A DNA stretch of 64,000 nucleotides, from positions 95,908-159,907 of the forward strand of contig JAHBSP010000002.1 in the NCBI GenBank assembly GCA_019639055.1, read 5' to 3'. The DNA is from Microbacteriaceae bacterium (GTDB lineage Bacteria; Actinomycetota; Actinomycetes; Actinomycetales; Microbacteriaceae). The translations under genes and the position numbers were made by a program. Under the pieces are notes generated by a model. It had not been told where the DNA came from. It saw nothing but the letters and a program-made list of their open reading frames with translations, and searched no databases. Below are positions 16,110 to 25,768 of this stretch, piece by piece. Within the stretch, counting starts at the first letter, position 1. Each line of letters starts with the position of its first letter.

Positions 16110-16466
16110 ATGACTACAAAAAGTATGGAACTAGGACGAGCAGGGGAGAAAATTGCTGCTCAGTACCTACAAGACTCTGGTTATCGCATCCTTGAAATGA
16201 ACTGGCGTAGCGGTCAGGGCGAGCTCGACATAATCGCCATTAAAGGCAGAGTAGCTGTGGCAATTGAGGTGAAGTCGCGCTCTGGAAGCCTTTCCGGACA
16301 TCCACTTGAGGCAATCACTAAAGACAAGATGAATCGGTTGTATCGGTTGCTCAAGGAATGGCAACTGGAGTCTGAATGGCGCGGGCATCTAAGAGTTGAT
16401 GCTATTGCGCTGATCAAGAACGGAGAGAGCTGGGATCTTGACCACGTTGAAGGGATTGGGCAGTGA
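16110..16466 (+). CDS. YraN family (UPF0102) endonuclease-like protein
   Basis: A 118-residue protein with the PD-(D/E)XK-like core of the YraN family: GRAGEKIAAQYLQ at the start, then GQGELDIIAI and VAIEVKSRSG, which supply the acidic and lysine residues of the nuclease fold. Its role is not settled; it usually accompanies rnhB and yifB, suggesting nucleic-acid processing. Its last 4 bases overlap the YifB start. Confidence 0.93.
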   Translation: MTTKSMELGRAGEKIAAQYLQDSGYRILEMNWRSGQGELDIIAIKGRVAVAIEVKSRSGSLSGHPLEAITKDKMNRLYRLLKEWQLESEWRGHLRVDAIALIKNGESWDLDHVEGIGQ

Positions 16467-18082
16467 GTGCGTTTTATACCGAAATCGCTCCGCTAGTCTC
16501 AGCAGGGGCAGAGCAAGTATCTGTGGTGAAAGCAAATACCACCGATCAGAACTCCGTTGTAGTGAAAGTTTTAGCAATGGCTGTTCAGGGAGTGAGCGCG
16601 ACCGCAATAAGCATAGAAGCCGATTTAACTTCATTTCAGCCCGGAATCGTAATTATTGGTAGGCCGGATGTGGCACTAGGTGAATCTAGCGAAAGAGTGA
16701 AAAGTGCCATCCGGAATTTAGGGGTGACGCTACCTCCCAGAAGAATCACCGTAAACCTCACACCCGCTGATCTCCCCAAGCAGGGATCTAGTTTTGACCT
16801 AGGAATTGCAGTTGCAGTGCTTGCAGCTGCTGGATTGGTCGAAAAAGACTTCACTGAGGGTATCTGCTTTATGGGCGAGCTTGGCCTCGGTGGGGAGCTA
16901 AGACCAAGCGTAGGAGTATTTCTTGCTGCTCTTGGCGCGAAAGAAGCCGGAGTAAAGCGGATTATTGTTCCTGTTGCCAATGTTAGTGAAGCATCCCTTG
17001 TTGAAGGAATTGAAGTTGTGGGTGTTCAAAGCCTTGCAGAATGTTTGAAATATATTTCTGGAAATTTAAATAGTTCAGAGTTGGAAGCGGTTCATTCTAG
17101 AAATTTCGATCGAGCTAAGACCCAGGAGCAATCTCAGGGGACTCTTCTTGAGAGCATCATTGGACAAGAAGATGCTAAAGAGGCGCTTATGGTGGCTGCG
17201 ATTGGTGGGCATCACATGTTCATGGTGGGCCCGCCTGGCGCAGGGAAAACTATGCTTGCGACTGGCTTGCGTTCACTGTTGCCGAAGTTAAGTGAACAAG
17301 AAGCATTGGAATCGGCGGTAATAAGATCCGCATCAGGCGAGCAGATTCAAGAAATGAGTTTTGTAAGCCCATTTGAGGCTCCGCACCACAAATCCAGCGC
17401 CAGTTCGCTAATCGGTGGCGGAGTGCAGAAAGTGATACCTGGAGCTATTTCTAAAGCACACGGAGGAATTCTTTTTCTCGACGAAGCGCCAGAATTCTCC
17501 CGCGATGTGTTGGATGCACTCAGACAGCCACTTGAGACAGGCGAGGTTCGAATCTCTCGGGCCAAATGGAGCGTGACAATGCCTGCTAGGTTCCAGTTGA
17601 TTTTGGCAGCGAATCCGTGCCCCTGTGGAAATTTCGATGTCGAAGGTAAAGTCTGCGAATGTCCGAGTGCGACAAGGAGAAAATATCTTTACCGGCTTTC
17701 TGGACCTCTGATGGACAGAATAGACATCCAGCTGAATATTCCGAGAGTAAAAACTATCGTGCGGGATTCGCTTGCTGAAAATAATGACATCACCACTGTT
17801 GAAGCCAAAGAAAAAGTGGCAGCAGCAATCGAACGTGCTCAGCATCGAAATTTGAAAATCGGAGTATTAAGAAATAGCCAAATTCCCGCTGAGTGGTTAC
17901 ACAGTATGAAACTACCAAGCGAGGCCGCGAACCTTCTCGATCGTGCACTTGCCTCAGCAGTAATCAGTATGCGCGGTTTTCACAGAATTACTCGGGTCGC
18001 AATTTCGCCTGCGGATCTAGCTGGAAAAGACATTCCGGGAGTAGAGGAAATCAGTAGAGCAATGACCTGGAGGAGGATCTAA
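16463..18082 (+). CDS. YifB/ComM family Mg-chelatase-like AAA+ ATPase
   Basis: A 539-residue protein with an N-terminal Lon-protease-like fold (residues about 30-200) and a Mg-chelatase-type AAA+ domain. Walker A is GPPGAGKTML and Walker B is ILFLDEAPEF; a cysteine cluster follows (NPCPCGNF, VCECPSATRRKY). ComM of this family is a helicase that extends branch migration during natural transformation. The adjacent dprA gene fits a role in recombination of incoming DNA. The start is GTG 16463, overlapping the yraN stop. Confidence 0.93.
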   Translation: MSAFYTEIAPLVSAGAEQVSVVKANTTDQNSVVVKVLAMAVQGVSATAISIEADLTSFQPGIVIIGRPDVALGESSERVKSAIRNLGVTLPPRRITVNLTPADLPKQGSSFDLGIAVAVLAAAGLVEKDFTEGICFMGELGLGGELRPSVGVFLAALGAKEAGVKRIIVPVANVSEASLVEGIEVVGVQSLAECLKYISGNLNSSELEAVHSRNFDRAKTQEQSQGTLLESIIGQEDAKEALMVAAIGGHHMFMVGPPGAGKTMLATGLRSLLPKLSEQEALESAVIRSASGEQIQEMSFVSPFEAPHHKSSASSLIGGGVQKVIPGAISKAHGGILFLDEAPEFSRDVLDALRQPLETGEVRISRAKWSVTMPARFQLILAANPCPCGNFDVEGKVCECPSATRRKYLYRLSGPLMDRIDIQLNIPRVKTIVRDSLAENNDITTVEAKEKVAAAIERAQHRNLKIGVLRNSQIPAEWLHSMKLPSEAANLLDRALASAVISMRGFHRITRVAISPADLAGKDIPGVEEISRAMTWRRI

Positions 18083-19302
18083 TGGAGACTGTTCTAGAAG
18101 AGTTTGGCGTTACTGCAGAATATCTGAAGGCAAAAGTGGCTAGGGTTTTTGTAACAGTAGAGGAACATGATCTCGCAACGCTCGCTGAGGTTTTTTCTTT
18201 GGTTTCATTAAGTTCTCTAGTGGAACCAGGCGATAGATCAATGGGATATTTGCTTCGGGAATTCACTGCAGAAAAAGTATTGGCTTTACTACTTAGCGGA
18301 ACTAGTGCTGGAGATTTGGCACAGTTGCTACCGGAAATGAGCGAAGCAGACTGGCATTCCGCTTTACAGCGCTGGGCTCCTCGGCTAAAACTCTCTAGGG
18401 TTAAACAAATCTTTGATGCTACCCATAATCTTGAGGCCAAAATATTTACACCGCATAGTAGTTACTGGCCAAAGCAACTAAATGATTTGGGAGAGGCTGC
18501 TCCACTTGTTTTATGGGGTAGAGGTGACTTTTCTCTTTTAGAAAGCAACAAAATAGTAGCGATAGTAGGTGCACGGGCATCAACAGGATATGGCGAGCAG
18601 GTAACGGCAGAGTTTGCGAGCAACCTAGCGCTTCGAAAATATGTGGTCATTAGCGGGGGCGCTTATGGAATTGACGCGATGGCCCATCGAGCGACATTGA
18701 ATGCTAGAGGAGCAACAATTGCGATACTAGCCGGTGGAATCGATCAAATGTATCCCTCCGGTAATGCGACTCTGCTCGACAAGGTGAGAAATACTGGGTT
18801 ACTAATAGCTGAGCAACCACCCGGAACTGTGCCTTCTAGATGGCGTTTTTTACAAAGAAACCGGCTTATTGCAGCCTTTAGTAAGGCAGTTCTTGTTGTT
18901 GAAGCAGGCTTTCGATCCGGAGCTATTAATACGGCCTCTCACGCTTGTCATTTAGGGAGAGAGCTTGCGGTAATACCCGGTCCGATTACTTCGCGATCTA
19001 GTGATGGATGTCACAGGTTGCTAAGAGAGTTGCCCGCTACCTGCGTGACTAGTGTCGAAGAATTTTTAAATCTATTCAATAGCGAGGATGTGTTTGAAGG
19101 CCAGGATATTGAAACTAGTGCTAAAAAACTTTCTGAAAACGCTAAAAGAATTCTGGATAGTCTTTCCAGAAAAAGAGCAACGCAAATTCTAGGAATTGCT
19201 GAAGCATCCGGTCTTTCAATGGATTCGGTTTCTAAAGAAATATTTGAACTTGAATTATCCGGGGATGTCCGGCGAAGTGCAGAGGGATATACCAGAAACT
19301 AG
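18082..19302 (+). CDS. dprA: DNA-processing protein DprA
   Basis: A 406-residue DprA, which loads RecA on incoming single-stranded DNA. The Rossmann core has [43 protein letters not shown] and [14 protein letters not shown]. The C-terminal part holds a small winged-helix-like domain. ATG 18082 overlaps the YifB stop (TAATG) with GGAGGA upstream. The gene is noticeably A/T-rich compared with the translation genes. It need not mean natural competence: dprA is kept in many bacteria with no known transformation. Confidence 0.94.
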   Translation: METVLEEFGVTAEYLKAKVARVFVTVEEHDLATLAEVFSLVSLSSLVEPGDRSMGYLLREFTAEKVLALLLSGTSAGDLAQLLPEMSEADWHSALQRWAPRLKLSRVKQIFDATHNLEAKIFTPHSSYWPKQLNDLGEAAPLVLWGRGDFSLLESNKIVAIVGARASTGYGEQVTAEFASNLALRKYVVISGGAYGIDAMAHRATLNARGATIAILAGGIDQMYPSGNATLLDKVRNTGLLIAEQPPGTVPSRWRFLQRNRLIAAFSKAVLVVEAGFRSGAINTASHACHLGRELAVIPGPITSRSSDGCHRLLRELPATCVTSVEEFLNLFNSEDVFEGQDIETSAKKLSENAKRILDSLSRKRATQILGIAEASGLSMDSVSKEIFELELSGDVRRSAEGYTRN

Positions 19303-19316
19303 GGCATGCTAAGAGT

Positions 19317-20213
19317 ATGCAATTGGGTGAATTGATGGGCGAGTATTTGAGGGAACTCCATGCGGTTCGCGGCCTATCGGATGCCACAATTCGCTCATAC
19401 GGTTCGGATCTAGACTCGCTTTTAGATTTTTTGCAAAGGAACAAGATTGATTCTGAGGCAGAAGCGCTTAGCTTAAACATCTATCGGCAATGGCTCTTTG
19501 AAGAAAGTAGAGCACTTACTGCTAAGTCAGTGGCTCGGAGGTTATCGGCAATCAAAGGTTTCGCTGCCTGGCTGAATCTACGCTACGAAATTGCAAACCC
19601 CACACACAGGCTAAAAGCACCAAAATCAGGAAAACATTTACCAGGAACTGTTGCACAGTCTTCCCTAACTGAAGCTTTGGATGCCAGCGAGATATCTTCC
19701 CGAAGCTCAAGCGAAAAGCTCCAGGAGTATGTGATTCTAGAAACCCTTTATTCGGCCGGCCTCAGAGTAGCTGAACTTGTTGGGCTAGATATTGAACACT
19801 TGGATTTGACCTCTGGCACAATCAGAGTGTTCGGTAAGGGCAGCAAGACGCGTATTGTGCCTATTGGTTTGAAAGCAACGTCTGCACTAACAAAATGGCT
19901 TGCAGAGGGTAGACCTGATTTCACAAGAGACATTAATGGGCCGGTTTTTCTAGGAAAACGCGGTGGCAGAATCAATGTGCGAGCCGTTTATAGTGTCGTG
20001 CACGCATTTCTAAATGAAATCCCCGGCGCTGGTGGTTTTTCACCTCACACTCTGAGACATTCGGCTGCTACCCATCTGTTGGACGGTGGTAGTGATCTTA
20101 GAACGGTTCAGGAGTTCCTGGGGCATTCAAATTTACAAACCACGCAGATTTATACTCATGTATCAATCGATAGGCTGAAAAAGAGTTTCGAAAAGGCTCA
20201 TCCACGCGCCTAA
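19317..20213 (+). CDS. xerC: Tyrosine recombinase XerC
   Basis: A 298-residue tyrosine recombinase that resolves chromosome dimers at dif with XerD. The N-terminal core-binding domain begins about residue 5 ([22 protein letters not shown], residues 5-26). Catalytic residues are visible in [12 protein letters not shown] (Arg), [14 protein letters not shown] (His, Arg), [15 protein letters not shown] (His and Tyr). Its position after dprA and before the M23 gene and rpsB is the normal chromosomal one, so it is the housekeeping enzyme rather than an integrase. Confidence 0.95.
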   Translation: MQLGELMGEYLRELHAVRGLSDATIRSYGSDLDSLLDFLQRNKIDSEAEALSLNIYRQWLFEESRALTAKSVARRLSAIKGFAAWLNLRYEIANPTHRLKAPKSGKHLPGTVAQSSLTEALDASEISSRSSSEKLQEYVILETLYSAGLRVAELVGLDIEHLDLTSGTIRVFGKGSKTRIVPIGLKATSALTKWLAEGRPDFTRDINGPVFLGKRGGRINVRAVYSVVHAFLNEIPGAGGFSPHTLRHSAATHLLDGGSDLRTVQEFLGHSNLQTTQIYTHVSIDRLKKSFEKAHPRA

Positions 20214-20216
20214 TCC

Positions 20217-20762
20217 TTAAAAATCTAGACTTCTTGAGTGGATCACTGAATAGGGCAGCTGTCGAAACAACAGCAAAGGATTTAAGTAGTTACCAGAAAC
20301 TCTTAAACCAATATGTAGACAATTTGAGGCGCAATGTTGATTAGTCACATTGGCAACAACCTGGCCCTTCTGAACGCTTTGCCCAGTAATTACAAGAGGC
20401 GTAACCGAATCAAAACTAAGCAAAAAGTTATCAATTTCGAGTGTTAAAACTTCTCTACCGGCAACAGATCCGGCAAACCAAACTTTGCCATTTGCGGGGG
20501 AAAGCACCTTGGAACCGTTCATGGCTCTAACGTCAATTCCTGTGTGGCCACCCCTCCAGGGGTATTCAAATAGTTGAAACTGCTTCAAAACTTGTACGTC
20601 GTTTTCAAGTGGCCAAGCATATTTCTTAGCGAGCGATTTCATATGGGGTGAGCTTGCTACTCTGTTACTTTCCGTAAATATACGCACAGTATCTGCATTG
20701 GTGTACTGCCCAAAATGTGCAGTAATAAGAGAAAAGATCAGCAGAATTTTTAGGAGAGACAT
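20217..20762 (-). CDS. M23-family peptidase-like secreted protein
   Basis: A 181-residue protein with a signal peptide (LLKILLIFSLITAHFGQYTNA) and a C-terminal peptidase-M23 fold. HTGIDV and HIGLR match the zinc-binding HxGxD and HxH-like motifs, though the second histidine pair (NCLHIGL) is reduced to one histidine, so catalysis may be weak or lost. Such proteins cut or bind peptidoglycan. It is convergent with xerC (3 bases apart) and divergent from rpsB, the standard order in this group. Confidence 0.85.
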   Translation of the reverse strand: MSLLKILLIFSLITAHFGQYTNADTVRIFTESNRVASSPHMKSLAKKYAWPLENDVQVLKQFQLFEYPWRGGHTGIDVRAMNGSKVLSPANGKVWFAGSVAGREVLTLEIDNFLLSFDSVTPLVITGQSVQKGQVVANVTNQHCASNCLHIGLRVSGNYLNPLLLFRQLPYSVIHSRSLDF

Positions 20763-21027
20763 TTAGTCAAAATACCGTGCGTTGCAATCATTATTGACCG
20801 ACGTTTTTCCTATTGGGGGATAAGAACATTCCTTAGCACCTACTTAGTAAGTTGATTAGCAAAAAAGCTATTCAATTTGCTAGAATTTATTCAGCACCGC
20901 AAATCGCGGTGACTTCGCGTGCATTCGTTATCGCACATCTCTCGGTCCTTATGGTCAAGATGTTTCCGTGAGCGATGCACTAGGTCACTGAAAATCAGTG
21001 AAACAACCGAGAAAAGGAGAATCGGCC
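20763..21027 (+). promoter_or_regulatory. Leader region of rpsB with hairpins
   Basis: The 265 bases between the M23 gene and rpsB contain no ORF. TAGAAT at 20881-20886 could be a -10 box for rpsB, but no -35 is at normal distance. Downstream there is CACCGC-AAATC-GCGGTG (around 20895-20911) and TCACTGA-AAA-TCAGTGA (20985-21001), a hairpin ending just before the AAAGGAGA ribosome site. A structured leader could support control by S2 as in other bacteria, but I see no specific match. Confidence 0.4.
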
Positions 21028-22053
21028 ATGGCCGTCGTAACTATTCGTGAACTACTAGAGAGTGGTGTGCACTTCGGACACCAGACTCGTCGTTGGAACC
21101 CAAAAGCTAAGCGTTTCATCCTTGCTGAGCGTAGCGGTATCCACATTATTGACTTACAGCAGAGCCTAACCGGCATTGAAAAGGCATATGACTTTGTTAG
21201 AGAGACTGTTGCCCACGGTGGAACTATTCTTTTCGTTGGTACCAAGAAGCAAGCTCAGGATGCAATCGCAACCCAGGCTTCCCGCGTTGGTCAGCCATAC
21301 GTAAACCAGCGTTGGTTAGGTGGTCTGCTTACCAACTTCAACACCGTAACTAAGCGCCTAGCCCGCATGAAGGAACTTGAGGAGCTCGACTACGAAGGCA
21401 CCACTAGCGGCTTCACTAAGAAGGAACTTCTACTAAAGAAGCGTGAACTAGACAAGCTTCAGATCAGTCTTGGCGGTATCCGTAACATGACCCGCACCCC
21501 TTCAGCACTTTTCGTTGTAGATGCTAAGAAAGAGCACCTAGCAATTGACGAAGCTAAGAAGCTTGGTATTCCTGTTATCGGTATCCTCGACACCAACATT
21601 GACCCAGACGATTTCAACTACCCAATTCCGGGCAACGATGATGCAATTCGTTCAGTAGCGTTATTGACCAGAGTCATTGCAGACGCTACTGCTGAAGGAC
21701 TGATTGCTAAACACCAGACCCCTGAAAGTGGCGAAGAGGCAGAGCCACTGGCTGAATGGGAGCGCGAACTACTCGGTGCAACTGTTGAAGAAGTAGTTGC
21801 TCCAGCAGAGACAGCTGTTGAGGTTGTAACGGAAGTTGCTGAAACAACCGAGTCTTCAGAAACCGTTGCAAAGGACGCTACCCCAGCTGTCGAGGAAGCA
21901 CCTGTAAAGGAAGCTCCTGCTAAGAAATCACCAGCCAAGAAACCTGCTGCTAAAACCGCAACCAAGTCTGCTGAGAAGGATGCTGAAAAGGCTCCTGCAA
22001 AGAAGGCTCCTGCTAAAAAAGCACCTGCTAAGGCAGAAGCAGCAGACAAGTAA
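21028..22053 (+). CDS. rpsB: 30S ribosomal protein S2 with long Ala/Lys/Glu tail
   Basis: S2 binds the 30S platform side and is needed for mRNA docking. The core ([21 protein letters not shown], residues 4-24; [31 protein letters not shown]) ends near residue 240. The last about 85 residues are first acidic and then a run of PAKK/APAKK repeats, a histone-H1-like basic tail. I chose ATG 21028 over an in-frame GTG 30 bases upstream because AAAGGAGA lies about 7 bases before it. tsf follows after 21 bases. Confidence 0.97.
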   Translation: MAVVTIRELLESGVHFGHQTRRWNPKAKRFILAERSGIHIIDLQQSLTGIEKAYDFVRETVAHGGTILFVGTKKQAQDAIATQASRVGQPYVNQRWLGGLLTNFNTVTKRLARMKELEELDYEGTTSGFTKKELLLKKRELDKLQISLGGIRNMTRTPSALFVVDAKKEHLAIDEAKKLGIPVIGILDTNIDPDDFNYPIPGNDDAIRSVALLTRVIADATAEGLIAKHQTPESGEEAEPLAEWERELLGATVEEVVAPAETAVEVVTEVAETTESSETVAKDATPAVEEAPVKEAPAKKSPAKKPAAKTATKSAEKDAEKAPAKKAPAKKAPAKAEAADK

Positions 22054-22074
22054 TAGAACTAAGGAAGCTACAAA

Positions 22075-22902
22075 ATGGCAAACATTTCACTACAAGACAT
22101 CAAGACACTCCGTGAGCGTCTAGGCACCGGAATGGTTGACACCAAGAAGGCTCTTGAAGAGGCTGAAGGTGACATTGAGAAGGCTGTTGAAATCCTTCGC
22201 TTGAAGGGTGCAAAAGGCAATGCTAAGCGTGCCGATCGCTCAACCAGTGAGGGACTAATCGCAGCGGCTCAGGGAAGTGACTACACCACCCTTATTGAAC
22301 TGGCATGTGAAACAGACTTCGTCGCTAAGAACGAGCGTTTCATCGCTTTGGCCGAAACAGTTCTGCAGGCTGTTCACGCAGCTGGTGCATCCAACGTTCA
22401 AGAAGCGCTTGCAGCACCTGCTGAAGGTGGAACTGTTGCTTCCACTATCGACGACGCTGCTGCAATCATCGGCGAGAAAGTTGAACTTCGTCAGGTGGCT
22501 AAAGTTTCAGGTGACAATGTTGAGGTTTACCTACACCGCACCAGCCAAGACCTTCCACCACAGATTGGTGTTGCAGTTGCATACACCGGTGGTGACAAGG
22601 ATGTAGCTCGTTCAGTTGCGCAGCATATCTCATTCGCTAATCCGCCATACCTTTCAAAGGAAGACGTGCCTGCTGAAGAAGTTGACCGTGAGCGTGAACT
22701 GGTTCGCGAAATTTCTCTTTCAGAAGGTAAACCAGAGTCACAGCTGGAGAAGATTGTTGAAGGTCGTCTTGGTGCGTTCTTCAAGCAGGTTGCACTACTC
22801 GAGCAGGAATACGCAAAGGATCCAAAGTTCACCGTTGGTAAGGTGCTTGAGGATGCTGGCATCACCGTGACCGCTTTTGTCCGTTTCAAGGTCGGAGCCT
22901 AG
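22075..22902 (+). CDS. tsf: Elongation factor Ts
   Basis: A 275-residue nucleotide exchange factor for EF-Tu. The N-terminal UBA-like domain has LRERLGTGMVDTKKALEEA, and the core signature is ELACETDFVAKNERF. The length fits actinobacterial EF-Ts. It is in the rpsB operon with AAGGAAGC before the ATG. The 121 bases to pyrH hold no gene or clear terminator. Confidence 0.97.
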   Translation: MANISLQDIKTLRERLGTGMVDTKKALEEAEGDIEKAVEILRLKGAKGNAKRADRSTSEGLIAAAQGSDYTTLIELACETDFVAKNERFIALAETVLQAVHAAGASNVQEALAAPAEGGTVASTIDDAAAIIGEKVELRQVAKVSGDNVEVYLHRTSQDLPPQIGVAVAYTGGDKDVARSVAQHISFANPPYLSKEDVPAEEVDRERELVREISLSEGKPESQLEKIVEGRLGAFFKQVALLEQEYAKDPKFTVGKVLEDAGITVTAFVRFKVGA

Positions 22903-23023
22903 CTAGCAGAGAGATAGCGGCCTTCATTCTGCTTTGAATTTGGCTTACTCTCTAACAAAATTTCATAAATCATCGAGTCTTCCTTAAATACAGCTATTAG
23001 GCTTGTATATCGAGGGAGGCTCG

Positions 23024-23737
23024 ATGAGTTTAAAGAAGAAGAGAAGAGTTCTACTTAAAGTTTCAGGTGAAGCTTTTGGAGGTGGCACATTAGGTGTCAA
23101 TCCGGATGTGGTCTCTTCACTCGCTAAAGAAATTGCTGAAGCTGCTAAAGACGTTGAAATAGCGATTGTGGTTGGTGGGGGAAACTTCTTCAGAGGTGCC
23201 GAGCTCAGCTCCAGGGGCATGGATCGTCGCCGGGCAGACTATATGGGCATGTTGGGTACCATGATGAACGCTCTAGCCTTACAAGACTTTCTAGAGCAGG
23301 CTGGCGCAGATGTGCGTGTGCAGAGCGCAATCCAGATGACTCAGGTAGCAGAACCTTACATCCCGCTTCGTGCCATTAGACACTTGGAAAAAGGACGGGT
23401 GGTAATTTTTGGTGCCGGTGCAGGTCTGCCATACTTCTCCACAGACACTGTTGCTGCTCAACGGGCTTTAGAAATCCACGCCGATGAGGTGCTTGTAGCT
23501 AAAAACGGCGTAGATGCTGTCTACACGGCCGATCCTAAGTCTCACCCTGATGCAACTCGAATCGAACAAATAAGTTACCAAGAGGCCCTAAATCGTGGCT
23601 TAAAGGTAGTAGATTCCACAGCCTTTAGCCTTTGCATGGATAATTCGATGCCTATGCTGGTCTTTGGCATGTCTCCAGATGGCAATGTTTTGAAAGCAAT
23701 TCGCGGGGAGCGCATAGGAACCACCGTCAGCAACTAG
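23024..23737 (+). CDS. pyrH: UMP kinase
   Basis: A 237-residue amino-acid-kinase-fold enzyme that phosphorylates UMP to UDP with ATP and is usually controlled by GTP and UTP. Key segments are [37 protein letters not shown] and ATKNGVD-like [15 protein letters not shown] chose ATG 23024, with GGGAGG 6 bases upstream, over an in-frame TTG 21 bases earlier. Order tsf-pyrH-frr-cdsA is the universal one. Confidence 0.96.
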   Translation: MSLKKKRRVLLKVSGEAFGGGTLGVNPDVVSSLAKEIAEAAKDVEIAIVVGGGNFFRGAELSSRGMDRRRADYMGMLGTMMNALALQDFLEQAGADVRVQSAIQMTQVAEPYIPLRAIRHLEKGRVVIFGAGAGLPYFSTDTVAAQRALEIHADEVLVAKNGVDAVYTADPKSHPDATRIEQISYQEALNRGLKVVDSTAFSLCMDNSMPMLVFGMSPDGNVLKAIRGERIGTTVSN

Positions 23738-23746
23738 AATCAAAGA
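23735..23746 (+). promoter_or_regulatory. Candidate leaderless -10 box for frr
   Basis: TAGAAT (23735-23740) is followed by 6 bases and ATG 23747. No Shine-Dalgarno precedes frr. The TAG is also the pyrH stop codon, and I see no good -35, so coincidence is possible. Confidence 0.4.
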
Positions 23747-24301
23747 ATGATTGCTGAAGTATTAAACAACGCCAAGTCCAAGATGGACAAAGCTCTCGAA
23801 GTAGCTAAAGACGATTTCCAGACAGTTCGTAGCGGGAGAATTAATCCCCAGCTGTTTCAAAAAGTTCTAGTCGACTACTACGGTTCTCCCACTCCGCTTG
23901 CTCAGCTCGCTTCTTTCAATGTGCAGGATGCCCGAACTTTAGTGCTTTCGCCCTTCGACAAGTCGAGTATGAAAGCAATTGAGACTGCAATACGTGACGA
24001 CAATAACTTAGGCGCTAATCCTTCAAACGATGGCAATGTGATTCGGGTAACAATTCCAGAATTAACCGAAGATCGTCGTAAAGAATACGTGAAGTTGGTA
24101 AAGAACAAAGCTGAAGATCACCGTGTTGTGGTTCGAAACATCCGTCGCAAAGCAAAAGATGAACTAGATGCCCTCAAATCCGAAATTGGTGAAGATGAAG
24201 TTGCTAGGGGAGAGAAGGATCTCGAAGCAGCAACAAAGGCCGCAATTGATGCTATTGATGAGGCTCTAAAACGTAAAGAAGTTGAACTTTTAGAGGTTTA
24301 G
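23747..24301 (+). CDS. frr: Ribosome recycling factor
   Basis: A 184-residue factor that with EF-G splits post-termination ribosomes. The three-helix bundle is evident ([47 protein letters not shown]). Length is typical. It starts 9 bases after pyrH without a ribosome-binding site and ends one base before the TTG start of cdsA. Confidence 0.97.
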   Translation: MIAEVLNNAKSKMDKALEVAKDDFQTVRSGRINPQLFQKVLVDYYGSPTPLAQLASFNVQDARTLVLSPFDKSSMKAIETAIRDDNNLGANPSNDGNVIRVTIPELTEDRRKEYVKLVKNKAEDHRVVVRNIRRKAKDELDALKSEIGEDEVARGEKDLEAATKAAIDAIDEALKRKEVELLEV

Positions 24302-25192
24302 TTGAGCAGAGAGCACAATGCTCTGGAGGAAGCTTTCCGGCACATCGAGGAAGCTAACGAGGAGATAAAGCGTAAGAGTGGCCGAGATCTAATTCCGGCC
24401 ATCCTAATAGGTTTGGCAATTGGCCTAGCAATTGTTTTTGCGATTACTTACGCAGACTGGACAATGTTTTTAATTGCCGGTGTTGGCGGCGCCTTTGCGT
24501 TTATTGAGTATGCGCGGGCACTAACCCAAATTGGGATCAGAATCCCGATGGTTGCAGGAAGCGTGCTGTCTACTTCACTAACAGTTGCGGGTTATTTCTT
24601 AACAATTAAGTGGCTCGTACTAGCTTGGCTTGCAGTTGTAGTTTTGATTAGTTTGCTAACAGTTATTCAGCACCGAATTTTTGAAAGAAACCAGCAATGG
24701 GATCTGTGGAAAGGTGTAATAGCCAGCGTATTTCTTGTTTCGTACATTGGTTTCTGTTTAGCACTTGCAATGAATCTCACCAGCCAACAGGGTGGCGGTT
24801 GGTGGCTTCTGGCGTGCATTATTGTCGTAGTTGCTGTGGATACTGGTGCTTATGCCTTCGGAATAACTAGAGGAAGAACACCTTTTGCTCCAAAAATTAG
24901 CCCCAAGAAAACCTGGGAAGGATTCTTCGGCGGAGCAATTCTAGCAATTATTGCTGGCATCATCCTTTCAATATTTATGTTGGGTATGCCTTGGTGGTTC
25001 GGGATCATTTTTGCCGCAGTGATGATTGTTGTTGCGACCGTGGGCGATTTGTCTGAGTCACTGTTCAAGCGTCAAATTGGTGTAAAAGATATGAGCAGTT
25101 GGCTACCGGGACACGGAGGGTTTGCAGATCGACTAGATTCGATTCTTCCTTCTACTGCAAGTGCCTGGGTGATTTTTCAACTAGTTATTTGA
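24302..25192 (+). CDS. cdsA: Phosphatidate cytidylyltransferase
   Basis: A 296-residue integral membrane enzyme that makes CDP-diacylglycerol from phosphatidate and CTP. After a charged cytoplasmic N-terminus there are about eight membrane segments. The CDS signature is at the C-terminus: DLSESLFKRQIGVKDMS and LPGHGGFADRLDS, with ISPKKTWEG just before. The start is TTG 24302, directly after the frr stop. Confidence 0.95.
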   Translation: MSREHNALEEAFRHIEEANEEIKRKSGRDLIPAILIGLAIGLAIVFAITYADWTMFLIAGVGGAFAFIEYARALTQIGIRIPMVAGSVLSTSLTVAGYFLTIKWLVLAWLAVVVLISLLTVIQHRIFERNQQWDLWKGVIASVFLVSYIGFCLALAMNLTSQQGGGWWLLACIIVVVAVDTGAYAFGITRGRTPFAPKISPKKTWEGFFGGAILAIIAGIILSIFMLGMPWWFGIIFAAVMIVVATVGDLSESLFKRQIGVKDMSSWLPGHGGFADRLDSILPSTASAWVIFQLVI

Positions 25193-25204
25193 GAGAATTA
25201 TTAA

Positions 25205-25750
25205 GTGAGTAATACATTTCCAATTGCAAAAAAATACGGCTATGACATCGAACAGGTTGAAGAATTCCTTCTAAAAGCACGTAGCACTTTCGCCGCTGAA
25301 ACTCCAGAAGACACCAGTATTCAGGCTAAGGAGATTCGCGAAACTGCATTTGAACTTACTAAGAAGGGTTATTCAATTCAGGCCGTGGATCTTGCAATAG
25401 AGCGTCTTGAAGACGCAATTGCCAAGAAAGAACGCGAGTGGAAAATAGCAGAGATTGGTTTAGAGAAGTGGCGAGAACAAACACAGAAGTTAGCACAAGA
25501 GATTGTAGATCGCATTTCACTTCCAGACGGTAAAAGATTTGCCCGTGCAGGAGTGCTAAGACAGGGCTACAACAGGAAGCAGGTTGACCTCTTCTTAGAC
25601 ACTCTTTTGCCTGTTTTTGCAGGCGAGGAAGACATCAGCGTTTCAGAGATTCGTAAGGTGGCTTTTACCCCAAAATCAAACGGGTATTCTGAAGTTCAAG
25701 TAGACGCACTTCTTGATTCAGTCGTTGAGGCCATACAAGCTATCGAATAA
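25205..25750 (+). CDS. Protein of two DivIVA-like domains
   Basis: A 181-residue soluble protein with two copies of the short DivIVA-type motif. The first runs from GYDIEQVEEFLLKAR to KKGYSIQAVDLAIERLEDA, the second from GYNRKQVDLFLDTL to SNGYSEVQVDALLDSV; each has a basic xIRxxAF segment in the middle. I recall such duplicated proteins between cdsA and the lytic transglycosylase gene in Microbacteriaceae. No membrane segment is present. A role at septum or pole is suggested by the domain but not shown. GTG 25205 follows cdsA by 12 bases. Confidence 0.8.
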   Translation: MSNTFPIAKKYGYDIEQVEEFLLKARSTFAAETPEDTSIQAKEIRETAFELTKKGYSIQAVDLAIERLEDAIAKKEREWKIAEIGLEKWREQTQKLAQEIVDRISLPDGKRFARAGVLRQGYNRKQVDLFLDTLLPVFAGEEDISVSEIRKVAFTPKSNGYSEVQVDALLDSVVEAIQAIE

Positions 25751-25756
25751 CTTCGG

Positions 25757-25768
25757 TAACATTATTAG
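25757..25768 (+). promoter_or_regulatory. Candidate leaderless -10 box for the lysozyme-like gene
   Basis: TAACAT (25757-25762) is followed by 6 bases and GTG 25769; no Shine-Dalgarno or good -35 is seen. Confidence 0.4.
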
